Source: Clusia tigrina (taxonomy: Eukaryota > Arthropoda > Insecta > Diptera > Clusiidae). From it: a DNA stretch of 64,000 bases. The notes below the pieces were generated by a model that did not search any database, had not been told where the DNA came from, and saw nothing but the letters and a program-made list of their open reading frames with translations. Positions 19,596 through 28,802 of the stretch are shown in pieces. Position 1 is the stretch's first letter. Each line of letters starts with the position of its first letter. The position numbers and the translations under genes were made by a program. Where the stretch lies: positions 186,001 to 250,000 of the forward strand of contig CAKKTE020000278.1 of the NCBI GenBank assembly GCA_920105625.2. The letters are read 5' to 3'.

Positions 19596-20115
19596 AGAAA
19601 GAGGGGAGGGATGTTGTGAGCTAGAATCAAGCTGCCTGCGCGTAGTGTCTCACATCATCGACTCCTAACAGATGCCACACAATCTGTGTGATTAGCATGT
19701 GTTAAAGTTACTTAAGAAAGCACATATTTTTAGGGTGCGAGTACTTAGAATTAATATTACCTATGTAATATTTATTATGTAAACTTTTAGGGTGCTACAG
19801 TTTTGCAGTCGAGCCACCGAAGGGCATTCAAAGTTAGAATGCACCATCAACATTTCAGATTGGCGTAGGTCAGTTGGCTTGACAAACTGACACCAATTAA
19901 CAGGTGCGAAACTGGAACACCAGAAAGGTCAGTTTTTGTATTGTAATTTTGAATTGTAAATAGTATATAAGAGTTAATATTCTAAGAAATAAAGGCTTGT
20001 GATTTTAAAACTAACATTGTAATGTAGTGATTTTTACAAAGAGTGGTTTAGGCTTTTCAGATACACGCGCGCAGCAGAAGGACGTCCCCCGTCAAACAAG
20101 GACAATACCCCAACA
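19596..20115 (+). repeat. Polypurine tract and 3' LTR of the Gypsy element (LTR 504 bp)
   Basis: AGAAAGAGGGGAGGGA at 19596-19611 directly precedes TGTTGTGAGCTAG at 19612. The LTR ends CCCCAACA at 20115, followed by the target duplication GTCT. It differs from the 5' LTR at GAGTTAATATT (GAGTTAGTATT in the 5' copy) and by extra bases around ACACGCGCGCAGCAGAAGG. Confidence 0.92.
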
Positions 20116-21059
20116 GTCTGGCGTAGTTTCATAGGAACGCTTAAAATAAAGGCGCAATTAAGTTTTGCACTTAATATGGATATGTATGTATATAGCTACT
20201 TAGTACTACAAACATACGCATGTACGAGTATATGCGATCTGCTTTTTCATAGCTCTGGCGTTATCTCAAATGAATGCCTAAATTAAAGGCGCAATTTCAT
20301 TTTGCCCATAACTACTTACAGCGCTACTTAATACTGTAAGTCCATGTACATATTTACGTGCATCGCACCATACTTGCTGTATTGCATAGATCACTGGTAC
20401 GATCCGGCTCGACATGGACCAATGTATCGAATTGACAATGAAACTATGGCAATACTTACCGAAATTCAATGGAAATAAAACCCAATCTGTTTAGGTGGAA
20501 AAAGCTTATGAAAAAACCACTTTTTATTTTTTCTTAACTGAGGTCAACAGATTACTGGGAATTATGCGATGCATGTGTACAAAATATAATTGGACGCACA
20601 ATACAATACATTACAAGTACATGCAGATATACATGTATATAAATAGATATATAGTGAAACACATATATTCAGCGAATATATGTGTACATAAATTTTCTCT
20701 AAGGATACCTGTGGCACCGCTCATACTTGCTCTTGTGTATAGGCTCTGTATAGGATCCTTCTCTAAGATTCCCTGCTCTGCACCGCTTGCCTGGCTCAGC
20801 TCCCTGCACATAGATTGCATTTGTATATTTGTGCACTGCACATCACCACTGCACTCTCGCACTGCTCCATTGGCACATAGATTGCACTTGTATATTTGTG
20901 CACTGCACATCACTACTGCACTGCCGCTTGTGCTCTCTCGCACTGCTCCCTTGGCACAACCGCACAGCTCCATCGTCAGAAACGAACTAAACTTTAAAAT
21001 ACTCGCTGAACTTATTTTCGCTATGTGCGAAACTCAAACGCATGGTTGCATTTGATACA
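20116..21059 (-). repeat. BEL/Pao 5' LTR, U3 part (copy A)
   Basis: On the minus strand it begins TGTATCAAATGCAACC at 21059 and runs to 20116, where the Gypsy element interrupts. The start is confirmed by copy B 3' LTR, where TGTATC follows a purine-rich tract at 46233. A roughly 70-bp segment with ATAGATTGCACTTGTATATT and GTGCACTGCACATCAC is tandemly duplicated at about 20807-20960. Paralogous segments are 45601-46233 and 54920-55848. Confidence 0.75.
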
Positions 21060-21499
21060 CAAACCTATACTTAACATTGCGAAATATCCATTTATCGAAC
21101 CACGGCAACTATTTTCAGCACAACCATACCAGTACTGTATTATGGTTGTGGTGATAATTACTCATAATTAAACATACTTTAGAAGCAACTTTTTTTGCTG
21201 CCAAAAAAACCAGGAACTGATCGATTTCTCAAATTTGCACTTTCGCCTCCACCTTTCTATTGAAAATCACTTCACCGTCAATTTCCACAGTTCAATATTT
21301 ACTCTTCGTACTTGGAAATACATATTCGCCAATTTTATTTTGAACTAAATTACGCCGATTTGTATCGTCGTCGAAAAAGGTATCCCCATTTCTATTCTAC
21401 AGAATTTCGAGAGTTAGTGCACAGACCGGTGATGAATATATAAAGAAATCTGTAATTTGCTATCTACATTTTGATTTATATTCATTAACTATTTTCACC
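21060..21499. other. Non-coding spacer between BEL LTR and LOA LINE (copy A)
   Basis: AT-rich, shared with 55849-56240 in copy B, so it predates the duplication. It holds a hairpin at 21119-21150 (CACAACCATA / TATGGTTGTG) whose loop is inverted in copy B. I see no coding content. Confidence 0.6.
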
Positions 21500-22404
21500 T
21501 TCTCGGGGTACGAAGGCTTAAATGATTGCAATTACCCAATGGGTTGGGATGGCGGAGTTTCGGCTCATATGGGATCACCCTAGCGGGCTGACTACTGCGG
21601 AGTAATCCAACTAAGCACTGTCTCCCTCCTAATCCAGGGTGTTCTTGGGATCGTGCCCATTGGATGTTGTTTTGCAGCCAGGAGGTAAATTAGGCTGTAT
21701 TTGAACGGAGCTTCCCTTCCTGATACCAGGCCGCGTTAGGTAGTAACGGGGGCCTAGCCGTACGGAGTACTGCCATAGTTGACCAACCCCTTCGCCTTTC
21801 AAATTTTTGGCTACCTTAGATTGATTCTGTCGAGAGGGTGGCCGTACGAACCAGATGGATAAAACATAAAAACTGACGAGCGGTCTTTAAACGCTAATTC
21901 CGATGAAAATCCAAAATCCCCCAGCATACTCTGCGGCGGCTATTGCAGCTAAAGACGACGAGCCTGGCACAAGCAATGCCACGTGCTGCGGTAGTGTTGC
22001 AAATCTGAGAACCAAGAGGTTCTACAAAGAGAAGAGGGCTGCTTTCCGGACGGTGAACCGCTTGTCGCGGGATCCATAGAAGGAGAGGACGGTGAAGCAG
22101 AAAGCTTCCCTCGGGTGGGCGACGAAAGTCGTGAAGGAGTAGACTTCTAAACGTCAACGATCCCTAGAGGAGACCACCCACCCTGACCCAAAGAAATTAA
22201 AAAAGCGCGGTATTCTCACCACGAAGTCCTTCAGCGAAGTGCTGAAAGGACACCAGGTCATGGCGGTCATAGATCGCAATAACCCGGCTGGCGGTATCTC
22301 TCCTGAGTGCTGGAAAAAGGTAGAAGTCAGCTCTACCTCCAGCTTATGAAGGAATTCCCAGGTGGTTTCCCTATTTTCGCGACAGCGGATGGCATCAGGG
22401 ACAC

Positions 22405-22671
22405 GTGAACCTGATTGCCTGCGCGGATCAAAGGGCAGTCGACCTATATGGGATTGCGATCTCCAGGATAGGTGAAGCTTGGCCAGGCGAAATGCTCGAA
22501 GTTGTATCTAGGGAGCTGATCCCTAATAGATGTAGAACGCGTCCTTCGATCCCAGCCGAACCTTCTGACCCTGAGGCTATCTTGGAGATCTTTAGGTTGA
22601 GCAACCAGCAGCTCCCGACTAAAAATTGGAAGGTGACTAAGGTAGAGAAACCAAAAGGGGATTCCAGGTAA
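22405..22671 (+). pseudogene. LOA LINE ORF1 remnant
   Basis: Open stretch with RVGEAWPGEMLEV-like pattern (seen as RIGEAWPGEMLEVVSRELIP) and EAILEIFRLSNQQLPTKNWK, resembling the conserved C-terminal domain of ORF1 proteins in LOA/I-group LINEs. It begins without an ATG and ends at TAA after KPKGDSR. Copy B has an almost identical stretch at 57118-57384. RNA-binding chaperone role is by family analogy. Confidence 0.6.
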
Positions 22672-22826
22672 GTAACCCTTGTGGTGAACGCCGAATCTCT
22701 GGTGATTCTGGCTGAATCCAATTATGAGGAGGAAGTCCTTCTGGAGTCAGACTTGGAGTCTGAGGGTGATGTCATGATGGTGGAGGTGACCAGCGCTACT
22801 AGTAGCAGAGATGCTACGAATACATA

Positions 22827-25577
22827 GTTCAGATTAACTTTCATCACTCGAAGGCTGCGTCTGCCAGCCTTCAGCTCCTTCTTGCAAAAGGCGGAGTAGA
22901 GGTTGTCCTGACCCAAGAACCCTAGACATACGGGGACTTGGTCTGTGGTCTCAGGACTGATAATTACAGTTTTCTGTATACCTTATGTGAAAGAAGAACC
23001 AGGTCTTGTATCCTCATTAGGAATAATGTTAGCTCTTTTATTCTCCCCAATTACAGCAACAATGATATAACGGCCGTGTGCCTGGAAACTGGCAAGGGAC
23101 GGTACTGGCTGGTCTTGGCCTATATTGTGCATGACCATGAAATCCATCTGGAAGCCAACCTACAGAAGCTTGTTGTGGATGCAAAGGCTCAACGGGTGGC
23201 TGTAATTATTGGATGCGATGCCAATGCGCACCACGGCATCTGGGGAAGCACGGATGTCAATGAACGCGGTGAGTCATTATATGAATATATTGTAACGACT
23301 AACCTTCTTGTATGTAATAAGGGATCAGAACCCACTTTCATTACTGCTAACATATCCACTGCTAATTTACCCACTTTCATTACTGATAATATACATAGAG
23401 TTTTAGAAGAACACTCCTTTTCAGCTCATAGGTTAATTCAGTTTCATCTTCTAGATAGTCTACCTAGCCCTAAGGCTTTTAGAAATGTCAGGAATGCAAA
23501 TTGGGACCTCTACAAGGTGACTGTAGCTAGAATACTACCTCAGAACCTCACAAGTACAAGCACGTGTGCCGAAATTGATAGGTCTGTGGAGGTTCTAGCT
23601 GTTACGCTTAATAAGGGTCTATTAGTCTCTTGCCCCTCAGTAGACCCAGAGGGAAACAAAAACCCACATGATGGAAAGAGGAAATTAGGGGACTCAGAAA
23701 AAAGTGTAGGAGACTTTTCAACAACGCAAAGAAGTCTAGAGACAGTGCAGACTGGGCTATATATAAGGCAGCACTCAAAGCCTTCAAAAGTAAGCTTAGG
23801 AAGGGACAAAGAGAATTATGGAGAAACAAAGAGAATTATGGAACCCGCCTTAGCAGGTGGATTGAAAACATGCTTAGCAGCAGGATAATCAATTCACAGC
23901 TGGGGGCAGCGTCGGCCAAGGAGTCCGTGTGCAGAGGCACACCTCTAGGTGGAGCTCTTTTCTCCTACTCTGGAGTCTTTCGCTAAATGAGCTGCTTGTT
24001 CGACTTGAGAGGGAAGGGTGCAAGGTGGTTGCGTATCCGAAAGATATTGCTATTAGTATCTCGGAAAAATACATATCTACTTTGAGGGACTTGATGCAAC
24101 ACATGTTGAACGTTCTCTCTAAATGGGCTACTGACTGTGGATTGGGGGTTAATCCTTAAGCTGGTGCTCTTCACTAGGAAGTATAAAATTCCTCAATTTA
24201 TCGCTCCAAAACTAATGGGTGTAGATATTAACGTACTCGAGGAGGCTAAATATCTGGGCGTGATCCTAGATATGAAGCTGAACTGGAAGGCTAATATAAG
24301 CGAATGCATTAGGAAGGCTCAGGTAGCTTGCAAAAGAGTTATTATTAAAAAATTTGGGTTACAGCCTGAGGTAGCCTATTGGATATACACAGCTTTGGTA
24401 GGACCAGTCCTTTTTTATAGGGTGCTTGCTTGGTGGACTGCCCTAAGTAAGTCTACATACAATAGGCTGGTAGCAAAGGTACAAAGAACAGCAGAGATAT
24501 TCATAAGTAGTGCCATTAGAACGACTCCAACGGCAGCATGGGACGGTATGCTCAATCTGCTGCCTATTAGGCTTCTTGGCGAAAATGTGGCTGCAAACTC
24601 AGCTATAAGGCTAAAAGCTACGCATTAGTGGGTTGCCAGGAACGTAGGTCATGTGTCTATTTTAAGACATTTTGAGGGTATTCCTGACTCTTTCGATTAC
24701 TTCACAATTTATGCCTTCAATGGAATGTGCAGGATCTCCATTCCCTCCAGGTACGAATGGAAGGACGGCATCCCCCCGCATGCAAAATGGATTCGCAACT
24801 ACACAGATGGATCCAAGTAGGGTGGGAGGCGGTGTATTCTCAGAAGATTTTTACATTAACATGTCCTTTAGGAGCCCAACCATGCTTTTTTTTCAGGCAG
24901 AGGTCGCGGCTATAGAGGAAGCACTGTCTTGGCTAAGAAAGAAGAAGGTACATGGTATTTGCATTCTGTCCGACAGCCAAGCAGCTTTGCGCTCCCTGGA
25001 TTCGGCTATTATCCCCTCAAAAGCGGTCAAGAGCTGCCGCAAATCTTTAGGCGAGATAGCTAAGCAGACTCGTTTGCATCTGTGCTGGGTTCCCGGCCAC
25101 AGAGATATTCCAGGGAACTGATAGGCGGATGAACTTGCCCGTAAGGGTATTACCATACCGATTGAACCAGATAGGTCGAAAATCGGTATTCCTATTGCCA
25201 CATGTAAGCTCTTAGTAAATACAATATCCTTAGGCACAGCGGGCAGGCGCTGGTTTGAGTTTTCAGGATTTAAAATAGCTAGACAAACCTGGCCAGAGAT
25301 AAATGTCAAGCGCTCTAAGGTCCTAGTGGCTCTAAATAGACAAAGCATAGGTTCCGTGATTAGCGTCCTAACGGGACACTGGACCCTAGGCACACGCGGG
25401 TGTTGGCTGGGGATTGCCCCTAACGACTTCTGCAGTAGTTGCATGGACGAGGAGGAGGAAGATTCCATTGTTCACCTGTTGTGCACGTCTCCAGCGCTGT
25501 CCAGAAGGAGGCACACTTTCCTACGCAACTACCTTCTGGACTCTTTGGGAGATATCTCAAAAAAAAAGATTAGCTCC
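22827..25577 (+). pseudogene. LOA LINE ORF2: endonuclease, RT, RNase H (interrupted)
   Basis: Endonuclease from about 22827: LLLAKGGVEVVLTQEP then a stop, RSCILIRNN, and CDANAHHGIWGSTDVNERGE near 23216-23275. RT pieces: RGTP with GG nearby, VVAYPKDIAI in place of the YADD-type block (catalytic motif altered), then VLEEAKYLGVILDMKLNWKA at 24230. RNase H: NYTDGSK then a stop, AEVAAIEEALSWL, ILSDSQAALRSLDS and LCWVPGHRDIPGN. C-terminal region: FCSSCMDEEEEDSIVHLLC. Multiple stops and frameshifts make it non-functional. Confidence 0.85.
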
Positions 25578-25819
25578 TGTAACGACTCTTTTCTATAGCT
25601 GGGGTAAAACTCAGCGGCTCCAGGGGTCGTATACAGAAAAATATAAAATCCTGTGTGTTAAATTAATTTCAACGTATTTATTTAGTGTATTGATTATGGA
25701 CTCTTGTTAGTCTTTGCTCAAAACAATACTACTTCCTTAACTCTATGTTTGTATAAATAACTTATTCAATGTGTACTTGTTTCCATGTATCTACGTCCCG
25801 GTAAGTGTGTGTCTCTGTG

Positions 25820-26072
25820 ACTCAGTGGGAGAACGATTAAAAACCAGAAGCTCTCACTGAGTTCCTATGGTCTCTGTACGGCGTATGACTTAGTGGGAAA
25901 ACGATTAAAAACCAGAGGTTCCCTCTAAGTCCCTAAGTCTCGGTGGCGTATGTGTCTCAGTGATTCAGTGGGAGAACGATTAAAAACCAGAGGCTCTCAC
26001 TGAATCCCTGTAGTCTCTGTCTGTGTATGGCTTAGCAAGAAAACGATTAAAAACCAGAGGTTCTTGCTAAGC
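25820..26072 (-). repeat. Array of four covarying hairpins with constant 19-nt loops
   Basis: Arms (12 nt) and loops: 25820-25831/25851-25862, 25888-25899/25919-25930, 25963-25974/25994-26005, 26030-26041/26061-26072. Left arms read ACTCAGTGGGAG, ACTTAGTGGGAA, ATTCAGTGGGAG and GCTTAGCAAGAA; the right arms change with them, leaving one mismatch in each of the first three and none in the fourth. All loops are AACGATTAAAAACCAGARG. The array is 88 nt downstream of the TATA box in the sense direction. The twin array is at 29045-29297. Confidence 0.93.
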
Positions 26073-26159
26073 TTTCTATGTTCGTATTGTACTTTGTAGA
26101 GCTGTTGCTAGTCAGGATGCTGGTGATCGACGAAGAGACCTACTGCCTGGGCTACGTGG

Positions 26160-26167
26160 TTTATATA
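26160..26167 (-). promoter_or_regulatory. TATA box of the Osvaldo-like 3' LTR
   Basis: Minus strand TATATAAA in GGGACTATATAAACC. The identical box of the 5' LTR, which would drive the element, is at 29385-29392. Confidence 0.6.
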
Positions 26168-26949
26168 GTCCCAGGTCGCAGTGGCTGACACATGTTGTTG
26201 TTCGCAGGCCACCGTTGTGTGATTTTACTTCCGTTGGCCAGTAGTCGATTGTTGTTGTTGTGGCAGGCTTGTTGTTGTTGCCGTCAGGCTTGTTGGTGTT
26301 GCCGTCTTTTGCCCTTGGGCCACCTTCAACTTCTGGCGGTCAGCCACCTCACTCCAACGGTCCCTGGTTAGCCTGCAGTATTGTTGCCTGCCAGCAGCGC
26401 TGTCCGGAATCCCGTAGTGTTGTTGTTGTTAAATATTTAATTTAACTGACAATCAGCATTTCCCTCTTGTGCTTTGTACTTGCCGGCCGTTGGCGTGGTG
26501 GTGGTTCTGTCGTTGTCCCTCTTGTGCTTCGCTCTCGTTTCTTCGTATTGTTGGTGTAAGATTTCCGAGCGAGCGCACTCGGCAAATTCCACCGCTGAGT
26601 TCGTGCACTCACCTTCTCTTGTCCGGCATGTATTTGTTGTATTCCTCGTCGCTGTGTTTTTCCTCGCTCTTTGCAAGCATAGCGCTGATTGGCAAGATCG
26701 TTGGCTGTGCGTGAGGTTGCTTTTGTTGTAATCCTAGTTATTATTCCAACTGGTATAATATGCTGATGGTGATCTGTTCTCCCGCCACTGCTGCGCTGAT
26801 TGGTTACAACGTATGTAGTTTTTTCGTTAAATTTCTAATGCAGTTGCTTCGGTTCGGGTATTTTATCGTGATGTGTGTGTGTATATAGTTTCGTAGCGAC
26901 TCTGTCATTTGTAGTGTGGGCCAAAATTTCCCACAGAAGATTTTAGTCC

Positions 26950-28053
26950 TCACACGCCCTCCCTACTTTGCCGACGATGAAAAATGATGACAGCGTCACG
27001 TTTGAGGGTCACTCTGTATGCGTCTCGCCTAAATCGTATTCGCCCTCGTGTTCGTTTTTGCTGAGCCCCTTTGGCTTTACGCAAAATTTCTGTTACTAAG
27101 CCCTGTGGTAGACCAGCTCCTTTCGATTCCTGTAGCTCTTCTAAACTCTGGAATATGACATGGTTCCATTGTGTGGCTGAGTCGTCTGTATTTGGCATCC
27201 GTTTCTCTGTTGACGGGCTCCCTGTAGCACCGTTCCGTTGTCTACTACTGTTGCTGCGGTGGCTATGGGCGTCGCTTCTGTTGTGTTTGGTGCACTTGAT
27301 TGCACGGTGGTTGTCCCTTGATCTGTCGGTTTGTCTACGTGGCATTTCTCGGGTTTCCCGCGCTGCCGAACACCTTGCGGAATAACTGGAAGATGCGCTG
27401 CTTGTCATGGTCGTTTGACGCCTTAATGTCGTGATCTCACTACCACTTGGTGCGCCCGTGTCCTTCTCCTGAGGCCCCTGTGGTAATTCGTTTTTGGTTT
27501 TCCCTCGGCAGAATCCGTGGCAAGTGAACGCGTTTGTGTGTGTAATACTTGTTCCTGGTGATGTATATTTGCTACTGCGTTGGCTTCCGCTGTATTCTCT
27601 GTTGTGTCTCTGTTCTTTAGATTTTCTGACGTTAGTTGGCCTCTTGGAAGGCATTGATGCATTTACTTGTGAGAAGTTCTCAACGCGGATTGTCGTGCAC
27701 GTTGCAAAGTCTCGTGGTTGCACACAACCGTTATGAGGTCCCAGCGTGATCTCCTGATCGCCGCACTTCAATGTCGTTCCCAGGCTTGTCATGAAATCCA
27801 CTCCCAGGAGTAGATCATCACTGGAGTCAGGCATGATAAGTAGTTCTATCTGGCATGCCTGCCCTCCAAACCTTACCTTCGTCACAAATGTCTCTTTGAC
27901 CCTCCTAGCACTTCCGTCTGCCATAAGCGCTCTGGTATTGGATTTTTCCAATTTGCCGGTAGAAGCGCGTAACTTGTGTGCTAGGCGTCTGCTCATAAAA
28001 CTGTGCGTTGCACCTGTGTCCAGCGTCGCGGTGACAGTTTCTGTGCCAATAGA
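26950..28053 (-). CDS. Protease and Arg/Ser-rich C-terminal segment, Osvaldo-like element
   Basis: Minus-strand frame with a retropepsin: TATLDTGATHSFMSRRLAHK (active Asp-Thr-Gly), then ELLIMPDSSDDLLLGVDFMT. After it comes a long basic Ser/Arg/Thr-rich stretch and a C-terminal segment, WNHVIFQSLEELQESKGAGL and RRDAYRVTLKRDAV. The stop codon TGA lies in the first bases of the LTR. The same C-terminal segment occurs at 32676-33051 and in copy B, so it is not random. RT and integrase are absent, so this is a fusion made by deletion. Its start is out of frame with the gag next to it. Confidence 0.75.
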   Translation of the reverse strand, partial: SIGTETVTATLDTGATHSFMSRRLAHKLRASTGKLEKSNTRALMADGSARRVKETFVTKVRFGGQACQIELLIMPDSSDDLLLGVDFMTSLGTTLKCGDQEITLGPHNGCVQPRDFATCTTIRVENFSQVNASMPSKRPTNVRKSKEQRHNREYSGSQRSSKYTSPGTSITHTNAFTCHGFCRGKTKNELPQGPQEKDTGAPSGSEITTLRRQTTMTSSASSSYSARCSAARETREMPRRQTDRSRDNHRAIKCTKHNRSDAHSHRSNSSRQRNGATGSPSTEKRMPNTDDSATQWNHVIFQSLEELQESKGAGLPQGLVTEILRKAKGAQQKRTRGRIRFRRDAYRVTLKRDAVIIFHRRQSREGV

Positions 28054-28057
28054 AACG

Positions 28058-28711
28058 TTAGCGCTGTCGGATCTGGTCGTCGAGTTTCTCCATGAAACGG
28101 GCCGGTAAAAAGAATTTCAGGAAGTCCCTCCTATATGTGCTCCATTCCCGCCACGCTCGATTGTTGTTTCTGAACCACATGAGTGCTCGTTCTCTCAAGA
28201 GTTCAGGCATAGTACGCGGAAGGAAATCTTTGTTTATTCCGTACACATCTGCAAGTTCTTCCACTCGCTCAATAAACGCCAGTGGATCACGCCCACCGTC
28301 AAAGTTAAGAGACCACTTCCGTACTTGATCAATAACAGCGGCGTACTGTGTAGACCCGTTGTATTGTTGATCCATTGGTGCAGGTGAAACGTAAGGATGC
28401 CGTGGTATTCCCCGTACCTCTGGATTCCACGCGGGTAGAGTTGCACCTGCGTATGTGCTTGGCCTGTCCACTTCCAGCGTTTCGCTGGGAACTATGGATG
28501 CAGCCGGCCTTGGTGATGTGCTTTTAACATGCCTGCGTTGTAGATTCATCAACCGGTATTGTTGCTCCTGAGTCAGTACAGTTTCTGTGAAAAATTCAGA
28601 AAGCCGCTTTCGGAGGTCATCTACTGTGCCTGTAGTTTCCAAACCGAATTCCTCTGCAAAAATCACCAACTCATCTTTCCGTAGCACGTACACCCAGCTT
28701 GTTTTCCCCAT
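28058..28711 (-). CDS. gag: Gag N-terminal half, Osvaldo-like element
   Basis: 217 codons from ATG 28711. N-terminus [16 protein letters not shown] and a SAP-like [20 protein letters not shown]. The second half carries a retrotransposon capsid pattern: [40 protein letters not shown] and [13 protein letters not shown]. The frame stops at 28058 where the deletion junction joins it to protease sequence in another frame. The gag-like start lies 73 nt from the primer-binding site. Confidence 0.85.
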   Translation of the reverse strand: MGKTSWVYVLRKDELVIFAEEFGLETTGTVDDLRKRLSEFFTETVLTQEQQYRLMNLQRRHVKSTSPRPAASIVPSETLEVDRPSTYAGATLPAWNPEVRGIPRHPYVSPAPMDQQYNGSTQYAAVIDQVRKWSLNFDGGRDPLAFIERVEELADVYGINKDFLPRTMPELLRERALMWFRNNNRAWREWSTYRRDFLKFFLPARFMEKLDDQIRQR

Positions 28712-28783
28712 CCTGTGACTTTCCTGGTTAATGGCGAAGACTATGGGTGAGCGTCGGATGCGTTGAATTTCCTTGTTTTTATA

Positions 28784-28801
28784 GTCCCTGCTCGGGCGCC
28801 A
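28784..28801 (-). promoter_or_regulatory. Primer-binding site, tRNA-Lys type
   Basis: Minus strand TGGCGCCCGAGCAGGGAC, one base from the end of the 5' LTR. It is 17 of 18 identical to the well-known tRNA-Lys3 site. Confidence 0.8.
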
Positions 28802-28802
28802 C

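Larger units (their letters stand above)
9293..20115 (+). mobile_element. Near-complete 10.8-kb Ty3/Gypsy LTR retrotransposon
   Basis: Two LTRs (9293-9788, 19612-20115) flank a tRNA-Ser-type primer-binding site, gag, protease-RT-RNase H-integrase and a polypurine tract. The target duplication GTCT is at 9289-9292 and 20116-20119, and copy B has the empty site GTCT at 54916-54919. By eye the LTRs differ only by one substitution and about 8 nt of indel near the 3' end, so insertion is recent. Still, the frame breaks once inside gag and two amber codons interrupt RT. No env was recognised; 2.8 kb of mostly non-coding sequence lies between pol and the 3' LTR. It is unusually long for its group. 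Confidence 0.93.
21500..25577 (+). mobile_element. LOA-type non-LTR retrotransposon (copy A), broken
   Basis: A GC-richer leader (21500-22330, with CTCGGGGTACGAAGG) is followed by ORF1 remnants, an APE-type endonuclease, RT and RNase H in one orientation. It is interrupted at 25577 by an LTR element and continues at 30180-30545 to a TAA-rich tail. Many stops and frameshifts are present. Part of the RT N-terminus is missing near 23830-23840; copy B keeps it (58140-58650) but lacks most of the endonuclease. The exact 5' end is uncertain. Confidence 0.8.
25578..26954 (-). repeat. 3' LTR of the Osvaldo-like element (1377 bp)
   Basis: Plus strand reads TGTAACGACTCTTTTC...AGTCCTCACA. The minus strand carries a TATA box (TATATAAA at 26160-26167), followed by four hairpin repeats at 26072-25820. 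Upstream of it on the minus strand is the purine-rich tract AAAGTAGGGAGGGCG (26955-26969). Confidence 0.93.

Noticed and set aside
20495..21055. Plus-strand ORF of 186 codons, repeated at 45672 and in part at 55527
   Set aside because: It is antisense to the BEL LTR U3 and its repetition follows the LTR copies; no domain, changes between copies are not codon-like.
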